NCBI RefSeq assembly: GCF_002806975.1
Contig: NZ_NIHD01000013.1
Span: forward strand, 20,270 to 84,269
Origin: Marinobacter aromaticivorans
GTDB lineage: Bacteria > Pseudomonadota > Gammaproteobacteria > Pseudomonadales > Oleiphilaceae
Direction of reading: 5' to 3'
Length of the DNA: 64,000 nt
Shown here: one piece after another, positions 1 through 7,711 of the stretch
Numbering within the stretch: position 1 is the stretch's first letter
Layout: every line of letters starts with the position of its first letter
Notes under the pieces: generated by a model
The model's database searches: none
What the model was told of the DNA's origin: nothing
Seen by the model: the letters and a program-made list of their open reading frames with translations, nothing else
Made by a program: the position numbers and the translations under genes

Positions 1-41
1 CGGTTCATGAGTGTTACTGCGGGACTGATGAGTTGCTTCAC
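1..41 (-). CDS. N-terminal fragment of a probable methyl-accepting chemotaxis protein (cut by window edge)
   Basis: Read from a GTG at 41 down to base 1, an open frame encodes (M)KQLISPAVTLMN and runs off the window. The SPAxxLMN start resembles the N-termini of chemotaxis transducers I recall next to ampE in Pseudomonas (PA4520 beside PA4521). A purine-rich AAAGAGAG lies about 8 nt upstream of the GTG, and a sigma-28-type promoter sits about 50 nt further up. Only 13 codons are visible, so identity rests on this short similarity, gene order and the promoter type. Family role: a membrane receptor that controls CheA. Confidence 0.5.
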   Translation of the reverse strand, partial: MKQLISPAVTLMN

Positions 42-91
42 ATTGGCGCTCTCTTTAAAACCACTGAGAAATAACTGAATCTATATTCTTT

Positions 92-118
92 TTATCGACC
101 AGGCATCAGGAAACTTGA
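92..118 (-). promoter_or_regulatory. Sigma-28 (FliA) type promoter for the chemotaxis gene
   Basis: On the minus strand the sequence reads TCAAGTTT, then exactly 11 nt, then GTCGATAA. The FliA consensus is TAAAGTTT-N11-GCCGATAA, so 14 of 16 positions agree and the spacing is exact. It faces the GTG at 41 and would give a leader of about 40 nt. FliA controls late flagellar and chemotaxis genes, which fits the gene fragment downstream. Confidence 0.7.
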
Positions 119-156
119 GTTTTCTTTGTTGCTTTCATGTGTTGCTTTCCGGTTTC

Positions 157-1044
157 TCATACGATTCCGGCAATGACCAGCAAGGCCAGCAAGCATATCC
201 ACACCAGCATACTGCGGTTGAGCAGGTCTCTGACCGCGCTCAGGCTGCGACCGCCAAAACTCGCCCACTCGTCCGGGTGAATCCGGGAAAAGCGGGCCGG
301 GTCAAGTGCATACCTGGTTAACGACCCATTGGCCGAAATCATAAGCAGATCAGAGGTGCTTTTTCGGATGCCTGCAATGGCTGGCCTGGCTTCTCCCAGC
401 CAACCGGAAAGGTCACCCGCAATCCCGAACGTTACTGACAGCAGCCTGACCGGTATCCAGCTGACCCACTCGCAGGCTTTAAGGAACCTTGGCCTTGCAG
501 CAGCCTGCGGCCACTGCTCAGACAGCGCCACAAGCCCACGCACCAGAACGGCAAGGCCAATGCCGCCCACCACATACCAGAATGCTACGAGAAAGAAACG
601 CTGAAACACCGCCAACAGCAGCGTCCGCGTCAGAGCGAGATGCATGGTTTCCGGTGAGGCAGCAGCACCCCGTTCGCTCGCCGGCAGGTGCTTCTGAATA
701 TGGTGCCATGCCGCCTGCATGTCACCTCTGTGCCAGGCTTCGGCATAGGGTTCAACCGACTGGCGCCAGCCTGGTGTACCCATTAACAGCACTAGCACGA
801 GGATTTCGAGGGGATATGCGGCAATTCCCCAGCCATAGAATGCCAGGCCATAGACACTCAGATGCACCAGTACAGCAGGCACCGCCACCAGCACCAGGCC
901 ATTGCGAATATCCGATTCGCGCCCGGCTTCAGCAACACTGCCCTGATGAAACCAGCGCCGCCAAAGAGCGTCGCCCTCTAACGCATCGAGGCTGTCAAGG
1001 CGTCGCCGCACCATGTAGGCAATCAGAAACACCACCAGTATCAT
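157..1044 (-). CDS. ampE: AmpE inner-membrane protein (regulatory signalling modulator)
   Basis: A 295-residue polytopic membrane protein with hydrophobic segments near residues 1-9, 50-90, 140-175 and at the extreme C-terminus (LVWICLLALLVIAGIV). AmpE is the membrane partner of AmpD in the cell-wall recycling and beta-lactamase induction system; its biochemical role is not settled. The ATG directly follows the ampD stop (TAGATG) and is preceded by AAAGGAG about 9 nt upstream, so the two genes are co-transcribed and probably translationally coupled. Length matches the family, and the order ampD-ampE is conserved in Pseudomonas and enterics. Confidence 0.88.
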   Translation of the reverse strand: MILVVFLIAYMVRRRLDSLDALEGDALWRRWFHQGSVAEAGRESDIRNGLVLVAVPAVLVHLSVYGLAFYGWGIAAYPLEILVLVLLMGTPGWRQSVEPYAEAWHRGDMQAAWHHIQKHLPASERGAAASPETMHLALTRTLLLAVFQRFFLVAFWYVVGGIGLAVLVRGLVALSEQWPQAAARPRFLKACEWVSWIPVRLLSVTFGIAGDLSGWLGEARPAIAGIRKSTSDLLMISANGSLTRYALDPARFSRIHPDEWASFGGRSLSAVRDLLNRSMLVWICLLALLVIAGIV

Positions 1045-1710
1045 CTACACAGCTCCTTTACGGGATAGTTCGCCACCGCCCTCGTCAGCCATAACAGAGC
1101 GCCGGAAATCCTGGAAATGACACCAGTCAAACGCTGGCCCTGGGTCTGTCTTGCGACCGGGCGCAATGTCGCTGTGGCCGGTAATGCGATCGCTGGTTAT
1201 CTCGGGCCAGGCTGCACTGATCACTGCCGACAGTCTCGCCAGAGCGCGATACTGCTCCTGCGTATAGGGTATATCGTCTGCACCCTCCAGCTCGATTCCA
1301 ATGGAAAAGTCATTACATTCTTCTACCCCCTGGAAACACGAACGCCCGGCGTGCCAGGCTCTGTCCAGAAAACTCACAAACTGCACCACAGAGCCATCCC
1401 GGCGAATCAGGGCATGGGCTGAAACCCGCATATTGGCAATTGTTGAAAAATACGGGTGCCCGGCAGGATTCAGGCAGTTTGTGAAAAAATCTTCAATGTG
1501 GCGCCCACCAAACCGCCCGGGCGGGAGGCTGATGCAATGGATCACCAACAGATTTATGGAGACGCCGTCCGGGCGCGGACCATAGTTTGGCGACGGGCAC
1601 CAACGGGCTGACGCCAGGCGGCCTGTCTGGCGGAGAATCTCTATCTTCTCCCCGCAAACCGTCGCAACAGGTTGATCGGAAGCTGAGTGACCGGAAGTTG
1701 TATCAGGCAA
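1045..1710 (-). CDS. ampD: 1,6-anhydro-N-acetylmuramyl-L-alanine amidase AmpD
   Basis: Cytoplasmic zinc amidase that cleaves the stem peptide from anhydro-muropeptides during murein recycling; its loss normally derepresses AmpC. The zinc ligands are visible as H58 (VIHCISLPPG), H179 (GHSDIAPGR) and D189 (KTDPG), with the catalytic Lys at 187. The residue after the first ligand is Cys, where AmpD proteins I know have Asn (VIHNISLPPG). The only start in frame is TTG at 1710 with GGAA 6 nt upstream. It gives 221 residues, about 30 more at the N-terminus than the P. aeruginosa protein. First gene of an ampD-ampE unit. Confidence 0.9.
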   Translation of the reverse strand: MPDTTSGHSASDQPVATVCGEKIEILRQTGRLASARWCPSPNYGPRPDGVSINLLVIHCISLPPGRFGGRHIEDFFTNCLNPAGHPYFSTIANMRVSAHALIRRDGSVVQFVSFLDRAWHAGRSCFQGVEECNDFSIGIELEGADDIPYTQEQYRALARLSAVISAAWPEITSDRITGHSDIAPGRKTDPGPAFDWCHFQDFRRSVMADEGGGELSRKGAV

Positions 1711-1782
1711 GATGATTCCATAGTTATCAGAGCATTACACTGTGGTTTGATTGAATCACAAAGTAAGGTCTGTTACCACGAG

Positions 1783-4104
1783 TCAATCCTTGCGGCTGCT
1801 ACGCAGGTTATCGATGATGGATTCCAGCGCGCGGTCGAAAATAAGTCCGTCGTCAAGCATGCTGACAGCACCGCTTGCCAGTGCAACTGCCAGATCCTGG
1901 CGGTGGTATTCAGCAACCTTTGCACCGCTGCGATTGACAAATATGTACTTACCCGTGGCTTTGATAAATGCTGCCAGTTTACACCGCAGCTTGCTGTCAT
2001 CACGGGTGAGCTCAATCCATGCGCCAACCCGGATGCTGTCCGCCTGCTCCAGCCAGTGTGGGGAAACCTCCTCTTCGGTATCTTGCGCCTCGGGTGAATG
2101 GTTTGATGCGCCTGAACCCATGGCAGCTTCTGCCTTTGCTGCGGCGGGTTGCACCCGGTCGGGCTCCTGCTTTTCAGCCTCCGGCTCAGGCGCAGGGGTT
2201 TGAGGGGTTTGGGAGGTTTCAGGGCGCGTGCCAGTATCCGGATGGGGGTCGGCCACCGTTTCCTCATGGTACAGGTCAGATGCCGGTCGTGACGGCGCTG
2301 TTGCCAGGCGCTGAAACACATCAACGTGTGCCAGCTCCAGGTCACGCACCGCCGCATCGGTTGCAAACGGATCCCAGGAGATTTCCTGAAGGGCCAAACG
2401 AAAATCGTCAACAATGGCGGGAATTGCCCTCAGCAATTCGCTTCGGGTTGAATGTTCCACGGGTTGTGGATCCACGCTCCACACAAGATGGCCTGTCAAC
2501 TCACTGGCATCTGCCCAGCGCTCACTGTCTTCACCTTCCCGCAGTACCACCCACTGCAGGTATTTCATCCAGGCTTCGTTCAATATACCAAGAACAGACT
2601 CGGGAATATCCCGCCCGGATGTACAATCCTTCACTAATGACTCAGCAAGCTGACATGCCCGCTCCTGACGGGCTCTGCCTTCTTCCGCATCGCGCAGGCG
2701 CTGTTCTACCAGCTCCCGGCGACGGCGATCCAGATCGGTAAAATGAGTAAAGTCTTTCAGTAATTCTTCGAACAGCGACACATTGTTGGTAAATTCACTC
2801 AACACCCGGTCCACAACGGATTCAATTTTCTCCCGTAACGGATCGCGCTGGCCCTGACGTTTCTCGTTCCAGCCAATGGCTGATAGCGCAAGCTCATTCA
2901 AAAGCTTGCGTACCGGGTGCCCACCCCGGTTGAAAAAGTTTTTATCACTCAAGGCTACTTTCAACACGGGTATCTGAAGGCGCCCGATGAGTGCCTTCAT
3001 AACCGGGTGCAACTGCCGGTCTTCCAGAATAAAATCGAACAGCATGGAAACCAGATTGATGACATCGCTGTCCACCTGGCCAATACTGGCTTTCTGGCCA
3101 TTGGCCGCCTGAAGTACCGGCTGCAGTTGCTGGTCGAGAGAAACGACATCACTGCCTTCCCACCGGCCAAAGGAAGCCTGGGCTTCGCTGAGACGCGCCA
3201 TGAGCATGTCGGTATCAAGATAGGCTTCGCCTGAGGTAACCGGCTCGGCTGCCATGCTGGAATTGCCCCTTTGGTGCAGGAGTGCGCTCAGCTCCGAGAA
3301 AGTTGCGTAGGAAAACCCGCCCGTTTCTCCGCTCGCATTGTGCCGAACAGAACTGGGAGGAACCGGCGCTGAGGTTGCGGACCGGGCACCTGAGCCAGCA
3401 GTTTCCGAACGGGGCATGGGCCGTTTTACGTCCGGCAGAACGCCCTCCGATACCAGCGTGCGATTCGCCTCCTGGTAGAAATCTCCAAGAGTATCCGCAA
3501 GCAGACGGTCAAACAGTTTGAGTACAACGAGTTTTGCCCGGATGTCGATATCAAGATCGGCACAAGCCTCCGCAACGCCACCGCAAATAACTTCGGGGCT
3601 GAGCGGCATCTGGTTGTCTGCCAGTTCAACACCCGGTACCAGGTGATTCACCCGCATTGACAACAGCTGTATGGGAGCCTGATAACGACTGCGCAGTTTG
3701 TTGATCAGATTATCAATCGCAACCTGTTGTTCCAGGTCGGAATGCTCAACAAGGCTCAGAGAGTCCTGATCAACATCATCGAGAGCTCCCCCGGAATGCC
3801 GTGGGCGAAAACTGCCAATATCGTTAAACGCCTGGCTCACATATTGCAGAACTGAGACTGCCATGGCTTTGCGCCTTAGCCTCAACTCTCGCATGGCATC
3901 AAAATAAACGGTCTGATCGGTATTGGAACCGGCGCGATCCGCAAGTTCAAACAGTGCATCGTCAGCACGATCAAAAAAGCGACCGAGAACGTCTTTCAAG
4001 GACTGACCGGATGTATCACGAAGGCGAACAAGGGCCGGCGGCAGATCAAACCGCGAAAACGGTTTCTGGCCAGAAAAACTGACGACCTTATTGTCCTGTT
4101 TCAT
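1783..4104 (-). CDS. DUF1631 family protein
   Basis: A 773-residue soluble protein of the DUF1631 family, whose members lie between ampD and nadC in Pseudomonas (PA4523) and are sometimes mislabelled thymidine phosphorylase. No enzymatic motif is evident. The N-terminal two thirds looks helical and charged. A variable linker rich in Pro, Glu and Thr (about residues 600-680) precedes a compact C-terminal domain beginning near VGAWIELTRDDSKLRCKL, which resembles a PilZ-like beta fold; that resemblance is a guess. I chose the ATG at 4104 (MKQDNK) because GGGAG lies 7 nt upstream; a GTG at 4131 would add 9 residues. Divergent from nadC. Function unknown. Confidence 0.8.
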   Translation of the reverse strand: MKQDNKVVSFSGQKPFSRFDLPPALVRLRDTSGQSLKDVLGRFFDRADDALFELADRAGSNTDQTVYFDAMRELRLRRKAMAVSVLQYVSQAFNDIGSFRPRHSGGALDDVDQDSLSLVEHSDLEQQVAIDNLINKLRSRYQAPIQLLSMRVNHLVPGVELADNQMPLSPEVICGGVAEACADLDIDIRAKLVVLKLFDRLLADTLGDFYQEANRTLVSEGVLPDVKRPMPRSETAGSGARSATSAPVPPSSVRHNASGETGGFSYATFSELSALLHQRGNSSMAAEPVTSGEAYLDTDMLMARLSEAQASFGRWEGSDVVSLDQQLQPVLQAANGQKASIGQVDSDVINLVSMLFDFILEDRQLHPVMKALIGRLQIPVLKVALSDKNFFNRGGHPVRKLLNELALSAIGWNEKRQGQRDPLREKIESVVDRVLSEFTNNVSLFEELLKDFTHFTDLDRRRRELVEQRLRDAEEGRARQERACQLAESLVKDCTSGRDIPESVLGILNEAWMKYLQWVVLREGEDSERWADASELTGHLVWSVDPQPVEHSTRSELLRAIPAIVDDFRLALQEISWDPFATDAAVRDLELAHVDVFQRLATAPSRPASDLYHEETVADPHPDTGTRPETSQTPQTPAPEPEAEKQEPDRVQPAAAKAEAAMGSGASNHSPEAQDTEEEVSPHWLEQADSIRVGAWIELTRDDSKLRCKLAAFIKATGKYIFVNRSGAKVAEYHRQDLAVALASGAVSMLDDGLIFDRALESIIDNLRSSRKD

Positions 4105-4187
4105 TGAGCGACTCCCGGTCAGGGCACGCACGATGCCTGACCATAGATTAAAAAGTACTCTGATTACATATCATACGAGTTAGTCGC

Positions 4188-4221
4188 GTCACCTTGTGTC
4201 AGAATTTGTCACCTTTTGTGT
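4188..4221. repeat. Tandem GTCACC direct repeats in the DUF1631/nadC divergent intergenic region
   Basis: GTCACCTTGTGT (4188-4199) is followed by GTCACCTTTTGTGT (4208-4221). The starts are exactly 20 nt apart, so both copies face the same side of the helix. A third shorter copy, GTCACCCTTGA, is at 4285-4295. The 228-nt gap between the divergent start codons must hold both promoters, so these are candidate operator half-sites. No regulator is identified and chance cannot be excluded. Confidence 0.35.
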
Positions 4222-4332
4222 AGACTGGATCCGGGTCACAATTCCTGCAAAATTTGGCGAAAACGCTGGCGCTCTATAGAATCTGTCACCCTTGAACACT
4301 TCTGAACCCATTTGCCCCGGACACGTGGATGT

Positions 4333-5178
4333 ATGACCATGAATTTCACTGAACGCTTACGGCAGTCCCGAATTGAGGCAGTCGCCATGAGTCTGCGCGA
4401 AGACATCGGCGACGGCGATATAACCGCGCGTCTTATTCCGCTGGAAAAACAGGCAGCAGGGCGCGTTATTACCCGGGAACAGGCCACCATAGCCGGGCGC
4501 GAATGGGTGAATGAAGTCTTCCGCCAGGTAGACGACTCAGTTTCACTGGAGTGGCTGGTGCAGGATGGGGAGTCTGTCTCCCCCGACCAGGTTCTGTTCC
4601 GTATAAAAGGAACCGCCAGAAGCCTGCTCACCGCCGAACGGGCCGCACTGAACTGGCTCCAGACGCTCTCCGGTGTTGCAACAACCTGCGCAGGTTACGC
4701 TGCACAGGTGGCTCATACCGGTGTAAAGCTTCTGGACACCCGCAAGACTCTGCCAGGGTTACGTTTTGCCCAGAAATATGCCGTGACCTGTGGCGGCTGC
4801 CACAATCACCGGATCGGCCTGTGGGACGCCTTCCTTATCAAGGAAAACCACATTGTTGCGTGCGGCTCGATCGCTGATGCCATTACAGAAGCTCGCCGGA
4901 TCGCGCCCGGCAAACCGGTAGAAGTCGAGACAGAAACTATGGCGGAACTGGAGCAGGCTCTGGACGCCGGCGCCGATATCATCATGCTTGATGAGTTTTC
5001 CATGGAGGATTTACGGGCTGCGGTCGCACTCAACAAAGGGCGGGCAAAGCTGGAAGCATCCGGAGGTATCAACGCGGATACGCTGGTTCCCATTGCGGAA
5101 ACCGGCATAGATTACATATCAATTGGTGCTCTGACCAAGGACGTCAGAGCCGTAGATCTTTCCATGCGCCTGGAGTGA
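4333..5178 (+). CDS. nadC: Nicotinate-nucleotide pyrophosphorylase (carboxylating)
   Basis: Quinolinate phosphoribosyltransferase, which makes nicotinate mononucleotide from quinolinate and PRPP in de novo NAD synthesis. Family signatures are [60 protein letters not shown] and the phosphate-binding EASGGI followed by ISIGALTK. The ATG at 4333 (MTMNFTERL) gives 281 residues with GTGGA 5 nt upstream. A second ATG at 4339 is possible, while an upstream TTG at 4312 lacks support. The neighbouring DUF1631-ampDE genes are as in Pseudomonas. Confidence 0.95.
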   Translation: MTMNFTERLRQSRIEAVAMSLREDIGDGDITARLIPLEKQAAGRVITREQATIAGREWVNEVFRQVDDSVSLEWLVQDGESVSPDQVLFRIKGTARSLLTAERAALNWLQTLSGVATTCAGYAAQVAHTGVKLLDTRKTLPGLRFAQKYAVTCGGCHNHRIGLWDAFLIKENHIVACGSIADAITEARRIAPGKPVEVETETMAELEQALDAGADIIMLDEFSMEDLRAAVALNKGRAKLEASGGINADTLVPIAETGIDYISIGALTKDVRAVDLSMRLE

Positions 5179-5203
5179 TCGAGCAAGGCCGCAAGTGAAC
5201 AGA

Positions 5204-5539
5204 TCATTGACCTGACAACAACTGGTCAAAAACCTCAAGCTCCCGGATCAGCCCCTGCCCTGACTCCGGGCGCCCACGAAAGTACTCCTCAGCCATGGGC
5301 GCAATGCCGGACACCTCAGGCAGGGGGTGGCCGTTCTCAACAATCACCTTCATGCGCTCAAGAAATACAAACTGAACCCACTGCGTAAATGCCAGCGTGT
5401 CCAGGCAGAAAGGTTCAGTGCTTCTGAACGCGTCCTCAGGTGGACGCTGGCTCGCCCACATATCCAGCTTGCGAAGCTCCATTTCGATGCTCAGCAGGCA
5501 ATCTGCAACCTGCCCTGCAATGTCGTCAGAATATCTCAT
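5204..5539 (-). CDS. YqcC family protein (DUF446)
   Basis: A 111-residue soluble, mostly helical protein that matches the YqcC/DUF446 family by its spacing of LRxLxxWxxxxPxxxAxxSxxPFxxDTLxFxQWLQFVF-type residues; here DMWASQRPPEDAF and FCLDTLAFTQWVQFVFLERM. The function of the family is unknown. Its ATG lies 12 nt after the ParA stop, so the two are probably co-transcribed. A G-rich stretch (CAGGGGGT) precedes the start. Confidence 0.8.
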   Translation of the reverse strand: MRYSDDIAGQVADCLLSIEMELRKLDMWASQRPPEDAFRSTEPFCLDTLAFTQWVQFVFLERMKVIVENGHPLPEVSGIAPMAEEYFRGRPESGQGLIRELEVFDQLLSGQ

Positions 5540-5551
5540 ACCCCCTGCACC

Positions 5552-6349
5552 CTAATCTGCCAGAGGCTCCAGCTCTACCGTTTCACCATTCAATACACGG
5601 TACAGATCTTCAAACTGGGCCGTAAGCGGATGTTTTGGCGCCATGTGAATCAGTGGTTGTCGGCTCTGGTGAGATTCTTTCATCTTTACCGAACTGGAAA
5701 GGCGCACTGGCAACACCGGTAATCCTTCTTCAATCAGTTCTTTTACCAGCTGCCTGGGCAGGCTGGCCCGGTGCTGGAACTGATTGGCAATAATACCCTC
5801 CACCACGAGATCTTCGTTATGGTCTTCCTGCAGATCGCGTATTTCATTGAGGATGTTATAAAGTGCCTGGCGCGAAAAATCGTCACAATCGAAAGGAATC
5901 AGGCAACGCTGAGCCGCGATCAGTGCTGAACGGGTGTAAAAATTCAGTGCAGGGGCCGTATCTATGTAAATGGCATCGAAGGATTCCCCGAGTTTTTTCA
6001 GGGCTTCACGCAGCTTGTAGATTTTGTGCTTTGCTTCCAGCTTGCGCTCCAGAAAATCCAGCTCGGGGCTGGAGGGCATAACAAAGAGGTTCCTGAACGG
6101 CGAGGCATGGACGAACTCCTCGGGGCGGCGATTAAACACCTTGAACGCAACCGTCTGTTCGAGCAGATCTGCCACAGTGTCCTTGAGTTCGCTGGCCGGT
6201 GTGCCCAGCAGGTAATGTGTCGAGTTACCCTGGGGGTCCAGATCAACCACCAGCGTGCGTTTTCCACGTGCCGCGCTGATGGCTGCCAGGTTGCAGGTAA
6301 TACTGGACTTCCCTACTCCACCTTTCTGGTTGAATACTACCCGTCTCAT
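5552..6349 (-). CDS. ParA/MinD-type ATPase (orphan ParA)
   Basis: A 265-residue member of the ParA family with the deviant Walker A KGGVGKSS (K9 signature lysine, K14), Walker A' VVDLDPQGN and Walker B-like IYIDTAP. Such ATPases bind DNA or membrane as ATP dimers and position chromosomes, plasmids or protein complexes. No ParB or centromere-like array is nearby, so it is probably not the chromosomal partition pair. Its downstream neighbour is YqcC and its upstream neighbour is hda. CGGAG lies 8 nt before the ATG. Cargo unknown. Confidence 0.85.
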   Translation of the reverse strand: MRRVVFNQKGGVGKSSITCNLAAISAARGKRTLVVDLDPQGNSTHYLLGTPASELKDTVADLLEQTVAFKVFNRRPEEFVHASPFRNLFVMPSSPELDFLERKLEAKHKIYKLREALKKLGESFDAIYIDTAPALNFYTRSALIAAQRCLIPFDCDDFSRQALYNILNEIRDLQEDHNEDLVVEGIIANQFQHRASLPRQLVKELIEEGLPVLPVRLSSSVKMKESHQSRQPLIHMAPKHPLTAQFEDLYRVLNGETVELEPLAD

Positions 6350-6434
6350 GCTATATCTCCGTCTGGCACTGTATTATTGAGCGCCTTATCGTTTAAAGGC
6401 CGCCTCTGCGTTTAGTTATGCCTGTCTTTTGTTG

Positions 6435-7151
6435 CTACCACTGCATTACTGTCTTCACAAACGGAATGGTCAGCCTTCTCTGAGCCTGCAACGAATTTTC
6501 ATCCAGTGTGTCGAGAATGCCCAGCAACTCTCCCAGGCGTCTCGGTGCCCGCCGCATGATAAAACCTGCAACCTCATCCGTCATTGTCAGCCCGCGCCTT
6601 TCTGCACGGGCCATAAGGATTTTCTGTCGATCAGCATCACGGTAAATCCCCAACTGGACAGTAACACCCTGACGCAACCTGGAAGCCAGGTCCGGCAACG
6701 TAAATGGCAGGGACGCCGGGACCTCCGAGAGGCTTACAATCAACGTGTGCCCGCCATCGTGCAACCGGTTATAAAGATGAAAAACGGCTTCTTCCCAGTC
6801 CGCTCTTCCAGCGATCCTGTCCAGATCGTCAAGCGCGACTATGTCCATGGCATCCAGCCCGGCAAGGGCTTCCGGCCCAAACGGCTCCAGCTCGGCAATA
6901 CTGATACAGACTGCGGTATTCCCCAAAGCTTCCGCTCTATGGCACGCCGCCTGCAAAAGATGGCTTTTACCCGTGTCGGAATCACCACAAACCACCACTA
7001 CCGGCAATTCATCTGCCCCGGAAAGCACCGACTGGAAACGCAGGGCTGCCTCCCGGTTGCGATCACCATGAAAGTTATCGAAACGTGCATCGTCCCGAAG
7101 CCGAACACCAAGAACCAGCTGAGAAGCATTCACTGCCTTCCGGACCTCCAT
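6435..7151 (-). CDS. hda: DnaA regulatory inactivator Hda
   Basis: A 238-residue AAA+ protein homologous to DnaA domain III. It acts with the DNA-loaded beta clamp to trigger hydrolysis of DnaA-bound ATP after initiation. Visible motifs are Walker A GDSDTGKS, Walker B VALDDLDRI, the sensor-like LIVSLSEVP and the C-terminal DLASRLRQG segment. The N-terminal NASQLVLGVRL resembles the QL(S/D)L clamp-binding peptide. I chose the ATG at 7151 (MEVRKAVNASQL), which overlaps the upstream gene by about 20 nt; a longer frame reaches 7235 but its extra residues are not Hda-like. Probably co-transcribed with the two genes upstream. Confidence 0.88.
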   Translation of the reverse strand: MEVRKAVNASQLVLGVRLRDDARFDNFHGDRNREAALRFQSVLSGADELPVVVVCGDSDTGKSHLLQAACHRAEALGNTAVCISIAELEPFGPEALAGLDAMDIVALDDLDRIAGRADWEEAVFHLYNRLHDGGHTLIVSLSEVPASLPFTLPDLASRLRQGVTVQLGIYRDADRQKILMARAERRGLTMTDEVAGFIMRRAPRRLGELLGILDTLDENSLQAQRRLTIPFVKTVMQW

Positions 7152-7690
7152 GCCCTTAAGCCCCAGACGATCACGTAATGAACACCGCTGAAGACAGTCG
7201 AGGCGGCAACCAGCCAGATTCCCGTATCCAGCCACACCGGCTGCGCCGGGAACCCCGCCAGGATGATGATAATGCCCAGAATAACCAGTATCTGAACCAG
7301 GGTGTTCAGCTTGCCCGGAACGCTGGGCTGCATATCAAAACGCCCGATGCAGTAGTGGTAAACCAGGGCCCCTCCCACAATCAGAAGATCCCGCCCCAGC
7401 ACAAGCGCGAACAGCCATAGCGGCAACACACTCGTGTAAGTCAATACCAGATAGGCGGTGATCAGCAGACCTTTATCTGCCAGCGGGTCTGCAACGGCGC
7501 CAAACCGCGATCGCCAGTTGAAGCGCCGGGCCAGGAAGCCATCAAGCCCGTCTGTTAACGATGCGATGGCAAAAATTGTCAAAGCAAGACGATACTCCTG
7601 TACCAGCAAGGCTCGGGCAAAAGGCGCGATCAGCAAAATACGCACAAGCGTCAGCGCATTGGGGACCCAGCGCCAGGCATGTGAGTTCAC
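7130..7690 (-). CDS. CDP-alcohol phosphatidyltransferase family protein (PgsA-like)
   Basis: A 186-residue integral membrane enzyme with the family motif D-G-x2-A-R-x8-G-x3-D-x3-D, seen here as DGLDGFLARRF followed by FGAVADPLADK. About five transmembrane segments are apparent. Such enzymes transfer a phosphatidyl group from CDP-diacylglycerol to an alcohol such as glycerol-3-phosphate; the acceptor cannot be told from sequence alone. The start is GTG at 7690 with a strong GGAGG 7 nt upstream. It lies between DUF2066 and hda on the same strand and overlaps hda. Confidence 0.87.
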   Translation of the reverse strand: MNSHAWRWVPNALTLVRILLIAPFARALLVQEYRLALTIFAIASLTDGLDGFLARRFNWRSRFGAVADPLADKGLLITAYLVLTYTSVLPLWLFALVLGRDLLIVGGALVYHYCIGRFDMQPSVPGKLNTLVQILVILGIIIILAGFPAQPVWLDTGIWLVAASTVFSGVHYVIVWGLRAWRSGRQ

Positions 7691-7711
7691 AAAAACGCCT
7701 CCAGCGCCGCT

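Noticed and set aside
1783..4104. Thymidine phosphorylase annotation for the DUF1631 gene
   Set aside because: No phosphorylase motif is visible; this label is a known misannotation of the family.
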